Counted from the stretch's first letter, positions 16,529-24,640 are shown. The stretch: 64,000 nt of DNA from Nitrospira_D sp035465795 (GCF_049546785.1 NZ_JBMWAN010000002.1:248001-312000), one strand, 5' to 3'. Notes: generated by a model from the letters alone, not told the origin. Numbers and translations are program-made.

Positions 16529-16999
16529 ATGAGCGATGTAGCACCGGAAATCAAGGTGGGCGATACCGCCCCGGATTTTAATCTGAAGGACCAAGACCAG
16601 CAGGATGTGAAGCTGAGCGACTATCGGGGCAAGAAGAATGTCGTGCTGTGCTTCTACCCGCTGGACTGGAGCCCGGTCTGTCAGGGAGAAAACAAGTGCC
16701 TGACCGATGATTTCCCCAAGTTCCAATCGGCCAACGCGGAGCTCTTCGGCGTCAGCTGCGACAGCTTCTTCTCCCACAAGGCCTGGGCCGACTCCATGGA
16801 TCTCAAGCACCGCCTGCTGTCCGATGTGCACCGGACCACGGCCAAGGCCTACGGCTTGTACTTCGAGCCGTTGAACTGCTCCAAGCGCGCGACCGTCATT
16901 GTCGATAAGAACGGCAAGGTCGCCTACGTGAAGGTGCAGGAAATCAAGGTGGCGCGCGAGGATAAGGACATTCTCGACGCCCTCGCGAAGTTAAGCTAA
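16529..16999 (+). CDS. Peroxiredoxin (AhpC/TSA family)
   Basis: This 156-residue thioredoxin-fold peroxidase has its peroxidatic cysteine in YPLDWSPVCQGE (about residue 51), where the usual Thr of the PxxxTxxC motif is replaced by Ser. Further cysteines (NKCLTDD, VSCDS, LNCSKR) could be resolving residues. It reduces hydroperoxides in the cytoplasm. AAAGGAGG precedes the ATG. A thioredoxin gene follows 79 bp downstream and is a plausible reductant. Length fits one-domain Prx/AhpE-like enzymes. Confidence 0.9.
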   Translation: MSDVAPEIKVGDTAPDFNLKDQDQQDVKLSDYRGKKNVVLCFYPLDWSPVCQGENKCLTDDFPKFQSANAELFGVSCDSFFSHKAWADSMDLKHRLLSDVHRTTAKAYGLYFEPLNCSKRATVIVDKNGKVAYVKVQEIKVAREDKDILDALAKLS

Positions 17000-17008
17000 C
17001 CATCAGTC

Positions 17009-17066
17009 CTGAGTGCTGGGTGCTGAGGGCCGGGATACCGGCCTACTCAGCACTCAGAACTCGGCA
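17009..17066 (+). repeat. B-type paired-arm intergenic repeat
   Basis: The gap between the peroxiredoxin and thioredoxin genes is built of GAGTGCTGGGTGCTGAG on the left and CTCAGCACTCAGAACTCGGC on the right, which are complementary in part, around a small inner hairpin (GGCCGG...CCGGCC). A second copy of the same style is at 20812-20884. Confidence 0.6.
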
Positions 17067-17078
17067 TGCAGGACATCC

Positions 17079-17408
17079 ATGAGCACCATACTCGACGTCA
17101 GCGACGCCAACTACAAGGAATTTACGGATGCCCCGGCATCCATCGTCGCCTACGGGCTTGCCACCTGTGAGCCCTGTAAGCAATACGATCCCATCCTGGA
17201 AGAAACCGCGTCGAAGTTCCCGGCCGTCAAGGTCGGCAAGGCCAAAATGCACGTGCCGGGCCGCTGCCGTGAAATCAAGAAGACCCATACGTTCGAAACC
17301 TACCCTACCACCCACTTTTTCTCCAACGGCGCACTCCTCCTGACCCGCGAAGGCGTGGTGGAACCGGCTGAGCTGGCGGCCCTGATAGCGGATCATCTGC
17401 TGAAGTAA
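17079..17408 (+). CDS. Thioredoxin-fold protein with CEPC active site
   Basis: The 109-residue single-domain protein has a CxxC site in LATCEPCKQYDP (C32 and C35) and the cis-proline segment FETYPTTHFFSNG. CEPC differs from the CGPC of classical thioredoxin. It is cytoplasmic with no signal sequence. Its place after the peroxiredoxin suggests that it recycles that enzyme, which is inference. The GTG/ATG choices upstream lie in the B-type repeat, so ATG 17079 is preferred. Confidence 0.85.
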   Translation: MSTILDVSDANYKEFTDAPASIVAYGLATCEPCKQYDPILEETASKFPAVKVGKAKMHVPGRCREIKKTHTFETYPTTHFFSNGALLLTREGVVEPAELAALIADHLLK

Positions 17409-17580
17409 TCCGCCCGGCTCCGGTCTTTTCGGCTTCCGCGCTTATAGAATCCTTCTTCTGCTTGACTCACGGCATCCGTATAGTAATGTCGGGGGAGCCG
17501 GCGCGATACCAAGGATTGGCGGTCGTAGCCTGTGTCCAGCGGAGACCTTGGCCGCGCATCCATTACCCGAGGCATACCGG

Positions 17581-19098
17581 ATGTCGTCATCTTCATCCTC
17601 CTCCCATCTCCCGCAGTACGACGCGCAGACGCTGCTCAATTCCCAGCCGGTGATTGTGACCGTCATCGATCCCGCCACCTATCATGTGCAATTTCAGAAC
17701 GAGACGGGTCTCAAGAAATTCGGCAACATCGCCGGGAACGCCTGTTATGAGAAAATCGCGGGATGCCCGGCCCCCTGTACCTTTTGCCGGATGCCCGAAG
17801 CGCTGAACACCGGCTCCGTGGTTTCCAGCGAAGTCCCCCTGCCAGGGAATCAGTTCCTCCTCGTCCATTGGTCGAAAGCCACGACCGACGAAGGGCACAC
17901 CCACATCATCGAGACGATCGCCGATATCACCGACCACAAGCGCACCGAACAGGCGCTCCACCAGTCGCAGAAAATGGAGGCGGTGGGGCGGCTGGCGGGC
18001 GGGATCGCCCATGACTTCAACAATCTCATGACGGTCGTCATCGGCCATGCCCATCGGCTGACACAGCAACTCGCCGCGCATCCGGCGACGCGGGAAATCG
18101 ACATCATCAGCCAGGCCGGCCTGCGAGCCGCCGCCCTGACGAAAAAACTCCTGACCTTCAGCCACCGGCAGGTGTTTGAACCCAGGGAACTGGACATCAA
18201 CGCGGCCATCCACGACATGGAGGATCTGCTTCAACGCATGATCGGCGAGCATGTCCAGATGGTGGTGGTACTGCACCCCGATGCGGGCTATGCCCTGATG
18301 GACCCCGTCCAGCTCGAACAGATCATCATGAACCTGGCCGTGAACGCCCGTGACGCCATGCCGGACGGGGGGCTGCTGAATATCGAAACGGATCGCGCCG
18401 ACCTCGATGAGCAGTTTATCCGGCTTCATCAGGGGGCCACCGCCGGATCCTTCGTCAAAATCACCGTTCAAGACGGCGGATGCGGGATGGATGCCAATAC
18501 GCTGGCACACATTTTTGAGCCCTTCTTTACCACCAAAGGACCTGAAAAAGGCACCGGACTCGGATTGGCCACCGTCTACGGCATCCTGAAGCAAAGCCGC
18601 GGGTACATCGACGCGGCCAGCCAGCCGGGCCAAGGCTCACGATTTACGGTGTACCTTCCGCGCGTAGAGGGGACAAGAGCCGTGGCGGCTGTCGCGCCGG
18701 CAGCCGACAAGCCTGAAGGTTCCCAGGAAACCATTCTGCTGGTTGAGGACGATGACAGCATCCGCACCCTGATCACCACCGTCCTGCAAGACCAGGGGTT
18801 TCGCGTGCTGGTGGCGGAGGACGGGGTGCAGGCGCTCCAGCGCATGCAAGTCCACAAGGGGCCCTGCCATCTGGTCATTACCGATGTGATCATGCCCCGC
18901 ATGAAGAGTTCGGTGCTTGTCGAGAGTATACGGGCCATGAAGCCGGACACCCGCGTCCTCTACATGTCAGGCTATGGAGGAGAGACGCTGCAGGCCAACG
19001 GTATTCTCGAGGATACGGCCTTTCTGCAGAAGCCGTTCCTCCCCACCACGCTCATCGAGAAAGTTCGAGCGCTGCTCAAACCGTCTTCCCCGCGCTAA
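17581..19098 (+). CDS. Hybrid histidine kinase: PAS, HisKA, HATPase, receiver
   Basis: The 505-residue protein is soluble and has no membrane helix. A PAS domain (about residues 18-125) carries an unusual cysteine cluster, CYEKIAGCPAPCTFC. The phospho-acceptor histidine lies in GGIAHDFNNLMTVVIGHAHR (about 143). The ATPase has N box MNLAVNARDAM and G2 box GTGLGLATVYGIL. A C-terminal receiver has its acceptor aspartate in VITDVIMP (about 433) and the lysine in LQKPFLP. The PAS cysteines could hold a cofactor or metal, so redox or metal sensing is possible. ATG 17581 was chosen over a TTG at 17548. Confidence 0.9.
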   Translation: MSSSSSSSHLPQYDAQTLLNSQPVIVTVIDPATYHVQFQNETGLKKFGNIAGNACYEKIAGCPAPCTFCRMPEALNTGSVVSSEVPLPGNQFLLVHWSKATTDEGHTHIIETIADITDHKRTEQALHQSQKMEAVGRLAGGIAHDFNNLMTVVIGHAHRLTQQLAAHPATREIDIISQAGLRAAALTKKLLTFSHRQVFEPRELDINAAIHDMEDLLQRMIGEHVQMVVVLHPDAGYALMDPVQLEQIIMNLAVNARDAMPDGGLLNIETDRADLDEQFIRLHQGATAGSFVKITVQDGGCGMDANTLAHIFEPFFTTKGPEKGTGLGLATVYGILKQSRGYIDAASQPGQGSRFTVYLPRVEGTRAVAAVAPAADKPEGSQETILLVEDDDSIRTLITTVLQDQGFRVLVAEDGVQALQRMQVHKGPCHLVITDVIMPRMKSSVLVESIRAMKPDTRVLYMSGYGGETLQANGILEDTAFLQKPFLPTTLIEKVRALLKPSSPR

Positions 19099-19355
19099 GA
19101 GAGACGGCACATCGACTCCCCGTCCCCCTGCTTCTCGTGACGATTTCCCGGATTACCTCCATGCTCCCCTTCTGCAATCATGCCGCGAACGATCAGCAGG
19201 AGCCCCCGAATGGGTCATGCCGCAAAGAGGCCTGAGCAACACCCAATGCCGGCAACCCTCCTGCAGCCATGAGAACAGTCACACGCACTAGCGCAGGGAA
19301 TAGGTCTCGCGGCGTGCAGACCAGGAATTTTGACTGTTTCTCGATTGGAGGACAT

Positions 19356-19451
19356 TCGCAAGGAGACCAGGTCGGGATGGCAACGATCTATGGCATTATG
19401 ACCAAGAGTGGGGGTACCATTGGCGCCAACGGTGCAATCAGCCGGCGCTGA
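19356..19451 (+). pseudogene. Remnant of a histidine kinase ATPase domain
   Basis: The last 30 codons of this frame read GDQVGMATIYGIMTKSGGTI, a worn copy of the G2 box and following helix of kinases like the upstream one (GTGLGLATVYGIL). The text after it is degenerate and ends at a stop codon, 48 bp before the lone receiver gene. The rest of the kinase is gone. The 257 bp upstream (19099-19355) show nothing I can identify. Confidence 0.6.
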
Positions 19452-19499
19452 GCCTATTCACTGACCGGTCCCCTTGTCGATACAGAGGCGATACACACC

Positions 19500-19907
19500 A
19501 TGGAGCGACCCGATCAACCGAAGGCAGAGACGAGGACGATTCTGCTGGTCGATGACGACAGCATTGTGCGGGAGATTGCGAGTGAAATCTTAACGATGCA
19601 GGGCTACCATGTCATAGAGGCGCCGAACGGCCATGAGGCGCTCCAACGGATGTCGAACGGGAATGGCCCGATCCATCTCCTGTTGACCGATATCATGATG
19701 CCGGGCATGAACGGACGCGAACTCGCGGAACAGCTCATCGTCAAACAGCCGACTCTTCGAGTAGTCTTTATGTCGGGATACAATGAAGACGACCTCCTGC
19801 GCAAAGGAATCTCCAGCCGCTCAGTCACCTTTGTGGCTAAGCCCTTTACCATCCAAAGCCTGTCATCTGCCGTGAAAGCCGTCCTGGACGGGCAGGACAA
19901 CACATAA
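19500..19907 (+). CDS. Stand-alone receiver domain protein
   Basis: The 135-residue receiver has acidic pocket DDD (18-20), phospho-acceptor D64 (LLTDIMMPG), MSGY and K114 (FVAKPF). There is no output domain. It resembles the C-terminal receivers of hybrid kinases more than free CheY-like proteins. With a kinase ATPase remnant directly upstream, it is probably the surviving tail of a decayed hybrid kinase that is still translated from its own ATG. It may still serve as a phosphate sink or partner for the intact kinase upstream. Confidence 0.85.
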   Translation: MERPDQPKAETRTILLVDDDSIVREIASEILTMQGYHVIEAPNGHEALQRMSNGNGPIHLLLTDIMMPGMNGRELAEQLIVKQPTLRVVFMSGYNEDDLLRKGISSRSVTFVAKPFTIQSLSSAVKAVLDGQDNT

Positions 19908-20043
19908 AACGGACCCTCCGTCCAACGAGTCTCCTCCCGCTGAATGAACCGGAAAAGGTCCGGCAGGGCCTCGGTGAAACCTTTGTCGCTCGTTTCACGG
20001 GGAATCCCCGTTGAAGGGGAATCGGGCAGGAACCGTCGGCGAA

Positions 20044-20796
20044 TCAGCCGGCGTATTCGAAGGTCAGATCACGGGTCTGTACAAGGCTCACTTTCTGTAA
20101 CGTCCCGCCTGACACGCGGCCGGTGAGCCGTTCCCAGATGGCCCTGGCGAGCTGGTCGCCGGTCAGAGACGACACCCCCAGGACCTCACCCAGGTGGTGC
20201 TGATCGAAGGGCTTCACTACCCGCGCCTGCATCAGCCGATCGAGCGCGCCGATGTCCGTCACCATGCCGGTCACCGGGTCGATAGGGCCGTGCACCGTGA
20301 CAAAACAATCCCAGGTGTGGCCCTTGCAGCCATCCAGCACGGCCGTGAACGAATAGCGCCGCACCACGCTGGCCACATCCGGTCCGGCCGCCTCACTCAC
20401 TTCGGCATAGAGGTCTTCATCTTCGCACAGGCGAACCTGGTGCAGCCTCCCGATATCCGGCTGCGACTCCAGCTTGCTCCACAGCACCTGGGCGATGTTT
20501 TCAGACGTCGGAATCCGGTCGGTGAAATAGGGCATGTCCAGATTGAAATTCTTATGGTCGAACTCCTCGATCATATCGAGCAACACCCGCTTCAGATCGA
20601 AGAGGTTGATGACCATGCCGGTCTTCGGATCCACTTCACCGGCCACGGTCACTTCGAGCAGATAGTTATGGCCATGCGCCGGCGGGTTGTAGCAGGGACC
20701 AAAGACCGCGCGATTCTTGGCCTCATCCCATTCCGTCCTGACATACCGATGGGAGGAGGAAAACTCGATGCGCTTGGTCAGTAAGACAGGGGGCAT
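20044..20796 (-). CDS. Tandem 6-pyruvoyl-tetrahydropterin synthase/QueD-like protein
   Basis: The 250-residue protein holds two PTPS-type modules. The first (about residues 5-125) keeps zinc ligands H16 (SSSHRY), H41 and H43 (AHGHNY) and a candidate nucleophile C35. The second (about 128-248, starting VRRYSFTAVLDGCKGHTWD) repeats the fold but has lost the first histidine and has GHTWD in place of HGHNY, so it is probably structural. QueD enzymes convert dihydroneopterin triphosphate in 7-deazaguanine or pterin synthesis. GTG 20808 is the alternative start, but GGGAGA precedes ATG 20796. Confidence 0.82.
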   Translation of the reverse strand: MPPVLLTKRIEFSSSHRYVRTEWDEAKNRAVFGPCYNPPAHGHNYLLEVTVAGEVDPKTGMVINLFDLKRVLLDMIEEFDHKNFNLDMPYFTDRIPTSENIAQVLWSKLESQPDIGRLHQVRLCEDEDLYAEVSEAAGPDVASVVRRYSFTAVLDGCKGHTWDCFVTVHGPIDPVTGMVTDIGALDRLMQARVVKPFDQHHLGEVLGVSSLTGDQLARAIWERLTGRVSGGTLQKVSLVQTRDLTFEYAG

Positions 20797-20811
20797 GTGA
20801 TCTCCCACATT

Positions 20812-20884
20812 CTAAGTGCTGAGTGCTGCGTGGCAACTACAAAAACCGGACGCTCCAATACCTCACTCAGCACGCGGCACTCAA
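20812..20884 (-). repeat. B-type paired-arm intergenic repeat
   Basis: Second B-type copy: AGTGCTGAGTGCTGCG on the left, CACTCAGCACGCGGCACTCA on the right, around an unrelated centre. It fills the gap between the DUF3501 gene and the PTPS gene and reaches the last codons of the former, whose C-terminus (AEN, stop) is written in the repeat edge. Confidence 0.6.
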
Positions 20885-21477
20885 TTCTCGGCACGTTGGG
20901 TCAAGTCTGAGAGCCATTCTTCCCGCATGCTCCCAGGCACGGAAGCCGCTTCGCGGTAGCCATTGTGATCGACACTGAGGGTGACGCGCTGGCGAAGATC
21001 GGCCAGCGCCGCAATCATCGCCGGAGTCGGGCGGAACCGGACGAAGTGCACGGCGCTGATCTTGGTCTCGTGGCTATGACCGCCTTCGAACTCGCCGAAA
21101 ATCCGCTCGTTTCCGGCGACAATCGCCACCTTCTGGCCGTGATCCAACCCCATAAAGGTATCGAGCCAGTGTTTCATTCTGGCTTCATCCGTAATCTCGA
21201 TCAAAAGAGTCGCGCTGAGTTCGCCATCTGATGGCAACAGGGCATTATAGACATCCAGCTCTTCCTGCACTTTCACCGGATCGAAAATCCGTTCGACCCG
21301 GATCATCTCCTGGATCTGAAATTTCAGCGTCTCCCGATTCTCGAACACCAGGGTGATCAGCGGACCGACTGAAATCCTTCGGCGCTGCTTGAGCGCAATG
21401 ATGCGGGACCGAAATTCCTCCCGCTGCCGCTCATAGTCGGCGTAGGGGATGACTTCATCCAGGGTGATGCCCCTCAT
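20881..21477 (-). CDS. DUF3501 family protein
   Basis: This 198-residue protein has the family pattern YERQREEFRSRIIALKQRR, then ENRETLKFQIQEMIRVERI and VHFVRFRP. Its function is unknown. DUF3501 genes are commonly found with a rubrerythrin-like protein and a heterodisulfide-reductase-like Fe-S protein, and all three lie here in order on one strand, so it probably takes part in the same peroxide or redox process. ATG 21477 was preferred because upstream residues in this frame overlap the Fe-S gene and lack conservation features. Confidence 0.88.
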   Translation of the reverse strand: MRGITLDEVIPYADYERQREEFRSRIIALKQRRRISVGPLITLVFENRETLKFQIQEMIRVERIFDPVKVQEELDVYNALLPSDGELSATLLIEITDEARMKHWLDTFMGLDHGQKVAIVAGNERIFGEFEGGHSHETKISAVHFVRFRPTPAMIAALADLRQRVTLSVDHNGYREAASVPGSMREEWLSDLTQRAEN

Positions 21478-21541
21478 CGCCGGTCTCTGCTCCACTGGTT
21501 GGAGGGCTCGACACGCGTACCACGTGACAGGTGACGAGTTC

Positions 21542-22816
21542 TCATGACGGCAACCCGTACGCATCACGAACGATTTGGATCGGATGCTTGGCCGGCCGCC
21601 CGCCGACGTGCGCCGACGCGCCGGCTTGATCGAGCTGCAACCCGGCCAACGGACAGTCCGACGCAACGAGGTCGGCAGGCGCTTGTTCAATGGCCCGCAC
21701 CGCTTTCTTCGCAATGGTCATGGACAGAGGAAAAAATTCCGTCTTGGCGGACCAGGACCCGTCATGACCGGAGCATTTTTCGATCACGTCGACCTGCGCC
21801 CCGGCACATTCCATCAGTTCTTTCGATTTGAACCCGATATTCTGATCACGCAGGTGACAGGGAATCTGGTAGGCCACGCGGCCGGGCTTGCGCACAAAAT
21901 CCGTCGCCAACACACCCTCGCGCTTCAGCATCATCAGGTATTCGCAGATATCAAAGGTGCGTTCGCTGACCTTCCTGGGTTCGTCACCGGCGAGCAATGC
22001 CGGATATTCCCGCTTGAGCATGAGGCTGCAGCTGGGCACGGGGACCACGACATCATATCCCTGCTCGACCCAGGGAAGCAGCGCACCGATATTGGCTTGC
22101 GCCGCTTTCTGCATCGCGACTGTGTCGCCGAAATCGAAGGACGGCATGCCGCAGCATTGCTGATCCGGCACGGTGACGATAATTCCGTTTTTCTCCAACA
22201 CCTGTACCGTCGCCTTCCCCACATCGGAAGCCTGGTAATTGACCAGGCAACTGGCAAACAGGGCGACTTTCTTCTGCGCCGGCCTCGGAACAGGTGGGGC
22301 CGGTCTGCGCTGAAACCACCGTACAAATGTTTCCGATGAAAAATGCATGATCCGGCGCTCTCGATGGACGCCCATCACCCATTCCATCACTCGACGGACC
22401 GGGCCCAAGGCCAGCACCCGATTCGTAAACGGCGCCGCGATCGTAGACAATCGGCCGATCAGATCGGTCTGGACTAACAGACGATCGCGCCAGCTCACCC
22501 CTCGCTCAGCGGCGAACCGCTGCTTCCACAACACCATGAGCTTGGGAAAATCCAGCGCGTATTGATGCGGCGGGGTATAGGGGCAATGGTTGTAACAGAG
22601 CTTGCAGTAGTAGCACTCATCGACGACCCGCTGATGCTCAACCGACATGACCTTCTCGACATGGCCGTGGTGCCGATCGACGCCGTCAAGGAGCGTGTTA
22701 AAGGAGGGGCACAGGTTGAAACAGCGGCGGCACCCGTCGCAGATTTCATAAATCCGCAAGGTGTCCTTTTCCAGCTGCGCCGGATCCACTGGCGAGATGA
22801 GGCTCAGACCTTTCAT
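21542..22816 (-). CDS. Heterodisulfide reductase-like Fe-S protein
   Basis: The 424-residue protein has two ferredoxin-like cysteine motifs near the N-terminus (CDGCRRCFNLCP and CYYCKLCYNHCP), each suited to a [4Fe-4S] cluster. Two CCG-type domains follow (QQCCGMPSFDFGD near residue 235; a degenerate CSGHDGSW near 365). This is the GlpC/HdrD architecture of cytoplasmic or membrane-peripheral electron carriers. It lies between rubrerythrin and DUF3501 and may pass electrons to the rubrerythrin, which lacks its own rubredoxin domain. ATG 22816 was preferred over an in-frame start 63 bp upstream. Confidence 0.88.
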   Translation of the reverse strand: MKGLSLISPVDPAQLEKDTLRIYEICDGCRRCFNLCPSFNTLLDGVDRHHGHVEKVMSVEHQRVVDECYYCKLCYNHCPYTPPHQYALDFPKLMVLWKQRFAAERGVSWRDRLLVQTDLIGRLSTIAAPFTNRVLALGPVRRVMEWVMGVHRERRIMHFSSETFVRWFQRRPAPPVPRPAQKKVALFASCLVNYQASDVGKATVQVLEKNGIIVTVPDQQCCGMPSFDFGDTVAMQKAAQANIGALLPWVEQGYDVVVPVPSCSLMLKREYPALLAGDEPRKVSERTFDICEYLMMLKREGVLATDFVRKPGRVAYQIPCHLRDQNIGFKSKELMECAGAQVDVIEKCSGHDGSWSAKTEFFPLSMTIAKKAVRAIEQAPADLVASDCPLAGLQLDQAGASAHVGGRPAKHPIQIVRDAYGLPS

Positions 22817-22866
22817 GGCCGGTATTGTCTCCCGATATCCTGCGAGAACACAAGGCGGAAAATAGG

Positions 22867-22900
22867 AAGGGTGGATCAAGCCGCAGCCTGATCCACCCTT
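22867..22900 (-). terminator. Hairpin between rubrerythrin and Fe-S genes
   Basis: AAGGGTGGATCA (22867-22878) and TGATCCACCCTT (22889-22900) form a perfect 12-bp stem with a 10-base loop. On the reverse strand it is followed by CCTATTTTCC, a weak U tract. It lies 26 bp after the rubrerythrin stop and before the Fe-S gene, so it may be a partial terminator that makes rubrerythrin mRNA more abundant than the rest of the operon. Confidence 0.6.
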
Positions 22901-22925
22901 CGGTATACTCTGCGCCGGACCGGAA

Positions 22926-23354
22926 CTAGCCCTGCTTCAGGCTGTCGAGTCCCTTCTGGAACCGGTTGGCATGCGACCGTTCCGCCTTCGCGAGGGTTTC
23001 AAACCACTCGGCGAGTTCGGCAAATCCTTCGTCCCGCGCGGTCTTCGCCATACCCGGATACATCTGGGTATATTCGTAGGTCTCACCCTCGATCGCGGAC
23101 TTGAGATTGGCCTCCGTATTGCCGATCGGCACCCCGGTGGCCGGATCGCCGACTTCCTTCAAGAAATCGAGGTGGCCGAACGCATGGCCGGTTTCGGCCT
23201 CCGACGTGTCGCGGAACAACCCGCCCACATCGGGATATCCCTCAATGTCCGCGCGCCGCGCGAAATACAGGTAGCGCCGGTTGGCCTGCGACTCGCCGGC
23301 AAACGCGTGTTTGAGATTCTCATGGCTCTTGGTTCCCTTTAAGCTATTTCCCAT
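22926..23354 (-). CDS. rbr: Rubrerythrin-type diiron protein lacking the rubredoxin domain
   Basis: The 142-residue four-helix diiron protein carries ligand motifs AGESQANRRY, SEAETGHAFGH, EGETYEY and AKAERSHANRF. The C-terminal rubredoxin-like FeS4 domain of classical rubrerythrin is absent, so electrons for peroxide reduction must come from a partner, plausibly the Fe-S protein next door. AGGAGG precedes ATG 23354. It is first in the order rubrerythrin, Fe-S protein, DUF3501. Confidence 0.92.
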   Translation of the reverse strand: MGNSLKGTKSHENLKHAFAGESQANRRYLYFARRADIEGYPDVGGLFRDTSEAETGHAFGHLDFLKEVGDPATGVPIGNTEANLKSAIEGETYEYTQMYPGMAKTARDEGFAELAEWFETLAKAERSHANRFQKGLDSLKQG

Positions 23355-23746
23355 TTAAGTCCTCCTCCTACCTAGGGATCGAATGGTTCTGACTGTATGA
23401 CGGCCTACCTGACAGCCTAGGCCGTATAACACAGCCGCCTCGCCGGATCAACGGGCCAGAAGGCTCATGGCGTTCCGGACCACTCCGGCGGATTACCGTC
23501 CGTCTCCGACAAGGCCTTGCAGTCCTGAGCGTTTGACGACAGCAACGGGGGCACGATCCGCCTGGCAATCGCCAAGCCGGGATCGTTCAATAGGATACCC
23601 CGCGCAGGCCGCGAACAATCCCAGGCTCAATCAGGAAGACCCCGTCAAGCGTCGTCTGGCTCATCTGCATGTCGCCCCCCATTCATCGACTCATGTCGCT
23701 TGAGGGGCGAAGGACCTTGCGGGACAAACAGCGCATTCTCACCGTG
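23355..23746. other. Gene-free stretch
   Basis: These 392 bp hold the presumed rubrerythrin promoter region but no box I would defend and no convincing gene. One short reverse-strand peptide start (around 23670, LDGVFLIEPGIVRGLRG) is vaguely like a sugar epimerase N-terminus but is interrupted after 27 codons. Confidence 0.5.
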
Positions 23747-24172
23747 TCAGATCGGCCCACCGGATTCTTCGGGTGAGGATCCGCCCGGATCGACAATATC
23801 GGGCCCTTCGGGGTACAGTTGCTGGAGCCGGTCGATGAGCGGTTGGGCGGCCGGCGTACTGGGGCGCGTCGGTTCGCTGGGCGGATGGTCCCACGTGATG
23901 GTGCGGATACCGGCCTCACGCAAGACTGAACGGATCGCCTCGAGGCAGGCCTCTAAGGTAAGCTCGTCGCCGTGGCGAAGATCCAGCACCCGTTCCTGCC
24001 GAAGCGCAGGGGGCGGATCGGTATTGACGAGCGCCCAGCACCGGTCGAAAATCACCCTGCGCACCGCCGGAGGAATGTTCAGCGAATCGAGATCAGAGGT
24101 ACAGAGCGCCGACACGAAGAGGACAAACTGCAAATCCGGCATGCCGGGATTGTTGATATCTAAGGATTGCAT
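23747..24172 (-). CDS. Hypothetical protein
   Basis: The 141-residue reading frame has coding-like composition (FVLFVSALCTSDLDSLNIP, RRVIFDRCWALVN, ACLEAIRSVLREAGIRTITW) and a proline/serine-rich C-terminus. No signal peptide, no membrane helix and no family that I recognise. ATG 24172 is preferred over codons further upstream that overlap the divergent MoaD-like gene. An equally long open frame exists on the forward strand, but its translation is arginine/serine-rich and looks non-coding. Confidence 0.5.
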   Translation of the reverse strand: MQSLDINNPGMPDLQFVLFVSALCTSDLDSLNIPPAVRRVIFDRCWALVNTDPPPALRQERVLDLRHGDELTLEACLEAIRSVLREAGIRTITWDHPPSEPTRPSTPAAQPLIDRLQQLYPEGPDIVDPGGSSPEESGGPI

Positions 24173-24263
24173 AACGGAGCTATTATCGGTGGACGCTGCC
24201 ACCGAGTCAACGTCTGCGCCCTCTATCGGCGGCCTCGTCACAGGAACAAAGGAGTCGTCCGCA

Positions 24264-24539
24264 ATGGTCACCATCATGCTCACAGGCCAACTACAAACCG
24301 CCGACGGAGAACGCGATCTGGCCTGCGAAATCCCGACCTCGATGTCCGTCCGGCAAGTGATTCAACGCCAAGGCGTGCAACTCCGCCATCTGTTGCAACT
24401 CCTGCGCGAAAAGAAGGTGTTGGTTACCATCAATAAGCGGATTGCGAGCGAGGATTCGCTGGTACAAGACGGGGACGCCATTCGCCTCGTCGGACACGAC
24501 GGGATGGGAGGAAGCGGCCTGGGCCCCTCCCACGTATGA
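24264..24539 (+). CDS. MoaD/ThiS-like beta-grasp protein with an extended C-terminus
   Basis: This 91-residue protein has the sulfur-carrier-like pattern of beta-strand, central helix (MSVRQVIQRQGVQLRHLLQL) and the run VLVTINKRIASEDSLVQDGD, then AIRLVGHDGMGGSGLGPSHV. MoaD and ThiS end in Gly-Gly, which is adenylated. Here a GG at 83-84 is followed by eight more residues, SGLGPSHV, so the tail would need trimming, or the protein is not a sulfur carrier. It is divergent from the neighbouring hypothetical gene. Confidence 0.7.
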   Translation: MVTIMLTGQLQTADGERDLACEIPTSMSVRQVIQRQGVQLRHLLQLLREKKVLVTINKRIASEDSLVQDGDAIRLVGHDGMGGSGLGPSHV

Positions 24540-24640
24540 GACGTTCCCCGCAGACAACCGGACGGGAACCCGGTCTCGGCTTCGCGTACACCTGATCGTC
24601 AAAACACTGCCGCACTGATCAGCCTTCTGTCCGAAACGGA

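Noticed and set aside
19998..20014. GC palindrome (ACGGGGA/TCCCCGT) between the receiver and PTPS genes
   Set aside because: No T tract on either strand and a nearly loopless stem; too short to call a terminator with confidence.
23587..23670. Short reverse-strand peptide LDGVFLIEPGIVRGLRG, possibly an epimerase start
   Set aside because: Only 27 codons, no continuation in any frame that fits the family; too weak to annotate.
23700..24263. Forward frame upstream of the MoaD-like start
   Set aside because: Open only by chance; arginine/serine-rich translation, overlapping the better reverse-strand gene. The real start is ATG 24264.
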